A program made the translations under genes and the position numbers. Under the pieces are notes generated by a model, which saw only the letters and a list, made by a program, of their open reading frames with translations, searched no databases and had not been told where the DNA came from. Below are positions 6,055 through 9,581 of a DNA stretch of 9,581 nt, in pieces. The DNA comes from Peptococcaceae bacterium. Lineage in GTDB: Bacteria > Bacillota > Peptococcia > DRI-13 > UBA5745. The stretch lies in assembly GCA_031264885.1 (NCBI GenBank), contig JAISDM010000095.1, positions 1 through 9,581 on the forward strand. The letters are read 5' to 3'. Within the stretch, counting starts at the first letter, position 1. Each line of letters opens with the position of its first letter.

Positions 6055-6960
6055 ATGATAACACTTCACTCCGACCGGCTGCGAGTTGAGTTGCCGGAAC
6101 CGGGAGAGCGCCCTAATGACCGCACCAGATTTGAGCGCGCGGCGTACATTTCCGAAGTGGTGTTGGACGGCGCGATTCAATTTGCCGCCAATGAACCCAA
6201 GAATCTGGCGCATCCGCCCACAGGCGGGAGGGGGTTGTGCTGTGAGTGCCGAACGGATTACAGTGCGTCGGCTGAAATAGGCGGGTATTTTCCAAAATTC
6301 GGCGTCGGCTTAATTCGTAAGACCGACGATCAGCCGTTTATTTTTCACCGGCGCTATGACAACGTGCAAATGTTCCCGATTCGGTACGACCACAGCGAGG
6401 ATACCGCCACCTTTGTGACCGAACCAATTTCCTGCATGGGGTACGCTCTTCGCACGCAAAAGACGGTGCGCGTCCGCGGCAATGTGCTGACCGTGGATGC
6501 CGCGGCGGAGAACCTTGGCGAGAAGGACATCGAGTTTATCGAGTTCTGTCATAATTTCCTCAGTGTGGACGGAATGGCCCTGGGTCCCGCTTACCGGATC
6601 GCGTTCCCGACACTGCGGGACTTCGGTCAGCGGCGGATGACCGACATCAACGGCGCCTTGTGCAGCTTACGCCAGGATGGCAAGGGTTTTACATACTGCG
6701 AGTTCAGCGCCGGGGTATCCCACATCAGCGTGGATTTGAGCGGTATGACGCAGGCGCCCTTTACTTGGCGGATGTCCAATGACATCGCTAAGGCTTATGT
6801 GGAAGCCGCCGAGTCCTTCCATCCCGCGTGGCTGGAGATTTGGTCTATCGACCATATCATTTCCCCGGAGGCTTTTCAACGGCGCCTGCTGGAGCCGGGA
6901 AAAGCCCATAATTGGAAGCGCACATGGCGGTTCGAAGCGTATAATTCCGAAGCGAATTAA
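6055..6960 (+). CDS. Aldose 1-epimerase-like protein (galactose-mutarotase fold)
   Basis: A 301-residue cytoplasmic protein with no signal peptide or membrane segment. The central VTEPISCMGYALRTQKTVRVRGNVLTVDAAAENLGEKDIEFIEFCHNFLSVDG segment has the layout of aldose-1-epimerase-like proteins: a strand with TVDAxxENLG, then an EFCHNF motif with His near residue 166 as a candidate catalytic or sugar-contacting residue. Cysteine-rich GLCCECR near residue 60 is unusual. Proteins of this fold interconvert sugar anomers or bind sugars, which suits a gene between a sugar importer and a sugar dehydrogenase. The overall sequence is not close to classical GalM, so activity is inferred from fold only; a non-catalytic sugar-binding role is possible. 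GAGGGGG at 6041-6047 lies 7 nt before the ATG. An intrinsic terminator sits just upstream and 86 nt separate it from the dehydrogenase gene. Confidence 0.65.
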   Translation: MITLHSDRLRVELPEPGERPNDRTRFERAAYISEVVLDGAIQFAANEPKNLAHPPTGGRGLCCECRTDYSASAEIGGYFPKFGVGLIRKTDDQPFIFHRRYDNVQMFPIRYDHSEDTATFVTEPISCMGYALRTQKTVRVRGNVLTVDAAAENLGEKDIEFIEFCHNFLSVDGMALGPAYRIAFPTLRDFGQRRMTDINGALCSLRQDGKGFTYCEFSAGVSHISVDLSGMTQAPFTWRMSNDIAKAYVEAAESFHPAWLEIWSIDHIISPEAFQRRLLEPGKAHNWKRTWRFEAYNSEAN

Positions 6961-7046
6961 TTGTTTGACTGTCGCGGCGCAATGACGGCGTCCGACGGCA
7001 GGCGTCAATCATCCCAACCATCCAGAAAGAGGAGGCCGAAAGCGAA

Positions 7047-7931
7047 ATGAGTAAGAAAGCGTTGGTGACCGGAGGAAACCGCGGCATCGGCAAGTGCATT
7101 GCCATAGCGTTAGCGAAAGAGGGGTACGATGTAGCCATCTCTTATCGGCGTCACGAAATGGAAGCGGCGGAGGTAGTAAAGCGAGTGCAGGAGACCGGCA
7201 GGGAAAGTTATGCCTTCCAGGCATCGCTGGATAAGCCGAATACCTGCAACAAGATGTTTGAGCAGGCGGTGGCGGCGCTGAACGGGTTGGATCTGATGGT
7301 CAACAATGCGGGACAGACCATTTGCGAGCCCATTTACGGAGTCACCGAGGAGAATCTGGATCACCTCGTCAACTTGGATTTCAACTCCTTTGTGCTGATG
7401 ATGCGCAACGCCGCCAAGTTTATGATTGATCATGACATCAAGGGTAATATCGTCAATATCACCTCCTCGCGCGGGGAACGCGCGTATCCGGAATGCGGCG
7501 TCTACTGCGGTCTCAAAGCCGGCCTGAATCATGCCGTCGCGGCCTTCGCGCTGGATGTCTGCGGGTATGGCATCCGCATTAACAACGTAGCCCCCGGCGC
7601 GACCCGCATCCGAACCAAGGAAGAACTGTTCGCGATGAAGGAAGGCGCCAAAACGGACTACTTTTGGAAAGAGGAATTCGCCGACAAATCGAAGCCCATC
7701 GGAGCGGATTTTTGGGACGATCTAGGCGACGTAATCCCGCTTGGCCGCGCCGCCTTTCCGGAGGATATCGCCAACGCGGTGCTGTTCCTGTCTTCAGAAA
7801 AAGCGTCGTACATCACCGGCTTTACGCTTCGCGTGGATGGCGGCCTGATAATCCCGGGCATGCCGGAGGGTTTTGCGGGGCAGGCAGGCGTAGCCGCCGG
7901 CGGCTGGGGACGTCCGGAACCCATCAAGTAA
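7047..7931 (+). CDS. Short-chain dehydrogenase/reductase, probable sugar dehydrogenase
   Basis: A 294-residue NAD(P)-dependent oxidoreductase of the classical SDR family. Visible motifs are the coenzyme-binding TGGNRGIG (8-15), YRR at 33-35 after strand 2 (arginines here tend to favour NADP), NNAG (86-89), the structural Asn at 113, the catalytic Ser at 140, YCGLK (Tyr153, Lys157), and INNVAPGATRI after it. The C-terminus has the usual SDR sequence SSEKASYITGFTLRVDGG and then about 30 further residues rich in Gly and Pro, which make it longer than the common 250-residue enzymes; an insert around 205-235 also contributes. Next to a sugar importer, a mutarotase-like protein and a lactonase, the likely reaction is oxidation of an aldose at C1 to its lactone; FabG-like ketoreduction is the alternative. 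AGGAGG at 7030-7035 is about 11 nt before the ATG. The lactonase gene follows after 22 nt. Confidence 0.85.
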   Translation: MSKKALVTGGNRGIGKCIAIALAKEGYDVAISYRRHEMEAAEVVKRVQETGRESYAFQASLDKPNTCNKMFEQAVAALNGLDLMVNNAGQTICEPIYGVTEENLDHLVNLDFNSFVLMMRNAAKFMIDHDIKGNIVNITSSRGERAYPECGVYCGLKAGLNHAVAAFALDVCGYGIRINNVAPGATRIRTKEELFAMKEGAKTDYFWKEEFADKSKPIGADFWDDLGDVIPLGRAAFPEDIANAVLFLSSEKASYITGFTLRVDGGLIIPGMPEGFAGQAGVAAGGWGRPEPIK

Positions 7932-7953
7932 GCGAAAAAGTGAGGTGGAAGAT

Positions 7954-9006
7954 GTGAATAAATATCTGTTTACTGTAGGCACCTACGCCGAGGCTGATAC
8001 CGATAGCATCTTCTGGTATCAGGCGGACTTCGCGCAGGGCAAATTTACCCGGCAGGCCGCGTACAGAGGCGTCTCCTGCCCGTCATACCTGCTGCAGGGC
8101 AAAAACGGCCTGTTGTACGCGGTGGAGGAACTGGCGCCGGACGGGAACATTGCCGTCTATATCAGGAGTGCGGACGGAATTCAAAAAAGGCGCGAACTGC
8201 CCAGTAACGGGGCGCATCCCTGCCATCTGGCGATTGACGAGAAGGAGCGGTTCTTGTTCGCGGCGAATTATACCAGCGGCAGTTTGGCTATGTTTGAGAT
8301 TGACGCGGAGGGGCTGCCGCGGGCGCTGTGCTTTTTGAAACAACATGCTGGAAAAGGGATGAATCTAAAGCGGCAGGAAGGGGCGCACGTCCATTTTTCC
8401 AAAGCTAAGGAGGGATTGCTGTATGTCTGTGATTTAGGGCTGGATACCGTGTTTTGTTACCGCATTAACGCGGAAAAAAAGGCGCTTGAGGAGACTGATC
8501 GGAACCTCCGCCTGCCCGATGGTAACGGCCCGCGGCACCTGTGTTTTCATCCAAAGCGCGGCGGCTGGCTGTTCGTTTTTGCGGAGCTGACAGCCAGGAT
8601 TTTCGTATTTCACCAGAAAGATGGCGTCTTCGCGCTAAAACAGGAGATACTGTCGCTGCCGGCGGAAAGGACGGCGGTAAATCTGGGGGCCGCGATCAAG
8701 CCGTCCGAAGATGGAAAGTATTTTTTTGTCTCCAACCGAGGCGACGACAGCGTGACAGCGTTTTTAGTCACGGAAGAAGGCCTGTTGACATCATTGCACA
8801 CTTGCGCGACTGGGGGCAAGGCGCCTAGGGATATCGAAGTGTTCGGCGACTACATCATCATCGCCAACCAGGATTCCTCGTCCTTGACGGCGCTTCGTTT
8901 TAACCGCGCGCAAGGAAGGCTGGAGCAAACCCGCATGCGGGAAACCGTACCGTTGCCTTCCTGCATTGCGCGGGCAGAATGGGATCCCTGTTTCCTACGG
9001 AGGTAA
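7954..9006 (+). CDS. Lactonase, seven-bladed beta-propeller (Pgl/YbhE type)
   Basis: A 350-residue cytoplasmic protein of the 6-phosphogluconolactonase-type beta-propeller family, whose members open sugar lactones to the acid. Family signs run along the chain: KYLFTVGTYAE at the N-terminus, NGAHPCHLAIDEKERFLFAANYTSGSLAMFEID, GAHVHFSK, VCDLGLDTVFCYRI, GNGPRHLCFHP (the family hallmark GPRH), AAIKPSEDGKYFFVSNRGDDSVTAFLV and GKAPRDIEVFGDYIIIANQDSSSLTALRFN, i.e. repeated propeller blades. The length is close to the usual 330-350. I prefer GTG at 7954 (GAGG at 7942-7945, 8 nt away, and homologous start NKYLF) over GTG at 7945, which lies inside that site. Located 22 nt after the dehydrogenase gene, it probably hydrolyses that enzyme's lactone product. 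Whether the lactone is phosphorylated is not visible, but with no kinase gene in the cassette a free sugar lactone is more likely. Confidence 0.88.
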   Translation: MNKYLFTVGTYAEADTDSIFWYQADFAQGKFTRQAAYRGVSCPSYLLQGKNGLLYAVEELAPDGNIAVYIRSADGIQKRRELPSNGAHPCHLAIDEKERFLFAANYTSGSLAMFEIDAEGLPRALCFLKQHAGKGMNLKRQEGAHVHFSKAKEGLLYVCDLGLDTVFCYRINAEKKALEETDRNLRLPDGNGPRHLCFHPKRGGWLFVFAELTARIFVFHQKDGVFALKQEILSLPAERTAVNLGAAIKPSEDGKYFFVSNRGDDSVTAFLVTEEGLLTSLHTCATGGKAPRDIEVFGDYIIIANQDSSSLTALRFNRAQGRLEQTRMRETVPLPSCIARAEWDPCFLRR

Positions 9007-9012
9007 TATCAG

Positions 9013-9240
9013 GTGAAAGTAACGGTCCCGGTTTTAGAGATTTACAGAAACTGCGGGATGCTGCTTCAAAGCAAGTCGGATATCGCGCGTGAAAAAGTGA
9101 ACGAATACCTTGCGTTTGTGAAACAGGCAGGATTTGAAATAAGCGGCGCGGGCAAGGTCTCCCCAAAAGTTATCGATGGTTTGAACATGCAACTAATGTC
9201 TGATGATGAATACATCAAATTCATTTCAGGCAAATCGTAA
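9013..9240 (+). CDS. Small conserved-looking protein of unknown function, 75 residues
   Basis: I do not recognise this protein. It starts with GTG at 9013, preceded by GGAGGT (8999-9004), which overlaps the end of the lactonase gene; the gap after the lactonase stop is 6 nt, so it is very probably co-translated with the cassette. The product (MKVTVPVLEIYRNCG at the start) is charged, mixed and probably largely helical in the segment near residues 15-45, with no signal peptide, membrane helix, metal-binding cysteine pair or nucleotide-binding motif. It is followed by the region carrying repeat copy B. The good binding site and tight spacing argue for a real gene, but it could also be the leftover 5' part of a decayed longer gene. 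Confidence 0.65.
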   Translation: MKVTVPVLEIYRNCGMLLQSKSDIAREKVNEYLAFVKQAGFEISGAGKVSPKVIDGLNMQLMSDDEYIKFISGKS

Positions 9241-9312
9241 TATACCGGAGGCATGATAATCCAACCTGAAAAAGACCGGAAGCGCCTGCAACACATATGT
9301 ACGCGGGCGGCC

Positions 9313-9394
9313 GGGGTAAAAAAAACTGAAAAGCCCCGCCGCGTTGAATCGGTATTCCGGGTTATTGTCCTGCTGAATGCAGTAAACGGGGAAA
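9313..9394 (+). repeat. Dispersed intergenic repeat, copy B
   Basis: Same orientation as copy A at 1721-1816 and about 15 bases shorter in the middle. The best-conserved part is 9364-9394 (26 of 31 bases match), with CCCGCCGCGT at 9335-9344 and the GGGGTAA plus A-run start at 9313. It lies after the last gene of the cassette, as copy A lies after the gene that precedes the cassette. Confidence 0.65.
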
Positions 9395-9424
9395 GTATTT
9401 TTTAATTTTTTCAGCATTTTACGT

Positions 9425-9457
9425 TATGTTATAATTTATCGGGGCTTAAGGTATAAT
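9425..9457 (+). promoter_or_regulatory. Candidate promoters for ychF (two TATAAT boxes)
   Basis: TATAAT at 9430-9435 has TG one base upstream (extended -10 form). A second perfect TATAAT stands at 9452-9457. Neither has a good -35 hexamer at 16-18 nt. Transcripts would carry leaders of about 80 and 55 nt before the ychF ATG. Motif evidence only. Confidence 0.45.
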
Positions 9458-9517
9458 GCGCCCGACAGCGACTGACTGGCGCGCAAATAAAATAAGCTGG
9501 ACTGAAGGTGTCTCGGC

Positions 9518-9581
9518 ATGTTGCACTGCGGTATAGTTGGGCTTCCCCTCAGCGGGAAGAGTACTATTTTCAACGTGATAA
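9518..9581 (+). CDS. ychF: Ribosome-associated GTPase/ATPase YchF, first 21 residues (cut by window edge)
   Basis: The 21 visible residues, MLHCGIVGLPLSGKSTIFNVI, are the typical N-terminus of YchF/OLA1 P-loop proteins: a short strand, then the P-loop GLPLSGKS(T) at residues 8-16, then IFN. YchF is a conserved translation-factor-like protein that hydrolyses ATP, is redox-sensitive in known bacteria, and is usually about 360 residues. GAAGGTG at 9504-9510 lies 7 nt before the ATG. It is a housekeeping gene unrelated to the sugar cassette and has its own promoter-like boxes. The motif with its spacing from the start makes YchF more likely than other P-loop GTPases, but only 21 residues can be judged. 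Confidence 0.8.
   Translation, partial: MLHCGIVGLPLSGKSTIFNVI

Larger units (their letters stand above)
9241..9517. other. Intergenic region between the sugar cassette and ychF
   Basis: It holds, in order, an imperfect hairpin (CGCCTGC at 9283-9289 against GCGGGCG at 9303-9309, one G-U pair, with the palindrome ACATATGT in the loop), repeat copy B (9313-9394), a T-rich tract (9397-9411) that could end transcription though its stem is weak, and two TATAAT boxes (9430-9435, 9452-9457) ahead of ychF. A 50-codon frame at 9253-9405 is not convincing, because GGAGG is only 1 nt from its ATG. Confidence 0.5.

Noticed and set aside
5671..6213. 180-codon minus-strand frame across the binding protein/mutarotase junction
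   Set aside because: Antisense to two supported genes and runs through the intrinsic terminator; no recognisable motifs.
9253..9405. 50-codon frame with a nearby GGAGG
   Set aside because: Only 1 nt lies between GGAGG and the ATG, and its second half is the dispersed repeat.

Overview
The window is bacterial chromosome: moderately GC-rich coding DNA interrupted by one AT-rich intergenic block. A binding protein with a cleavable signal peptide and no lipobox suggests a diderm. The style of the YchF and RmlB N-termini and the frequent TTG/GTG starts would fit a Synergistota-like organism, but that is only a low-confidence guess because no rRNA or other marker is present.

Layout. (1) 1-515, minus strand: 5' part of a dTDP-glucose 4,6-dehydratase gene (rmlB/rfbB), cut by the window edge. 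(2) 516-839: divergent intergenic region with promoter-like sites on both strands. (3) 840-1727, plus: EamA/DMT-family membrane transporter. (4) 1728-2353: about 0.6 kb without a gene. It holds a GC-rich hairpin and then an AT-rich block with two oppositely oriented copies of a 25-bp palindrome-containing repeat and an internal direct repeat. (5) 2354-5925, plus: a ribose-type sugar ABC importer in the order permease, double ATPase, periplasmic binding protein, closed by a clear intrinsic terminator at 5991-6027. (6) 6055-9240, plus: aldose-1-epimerase-like protein, short-chain dehydrogenase, beta-propeller lactonase and a 75-residue unknown protein, all with good ribosome binding sites and short gaps. 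(7) 9241-9517: intergenic, with a second copy of a repeat first seen at 1721-1816 and two TATAAT boxes. (8) 9518 onward: first 21 codons of the GTPase/ATPase gene ychF.

How the genes fit together. Regions 5 and 6 read as one sugar-use cassette: import of a free sugar, anomer interconversion (mutarotase fold), oxidation by an NAD(P)-dependent short-chain dehydrogenase, and hydrolysis of the lactone by a Pgl-type lactonase. No sugar kinase and no regulator gene lies in the window, so the chemistry suggests a non-phosphorylating oxidative entry route to a sugar acid. This is inference from family membership; the substrate cannot be read from the sequence.

The most unusual structural points are that the whole cassette lies between two same-orientation copies of a roughly 80-100 bp intergenic repeat, and that the promoter region carries the paired palindromes. 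I see no CRISPR array, tRNA, rRNA or transposase gene.
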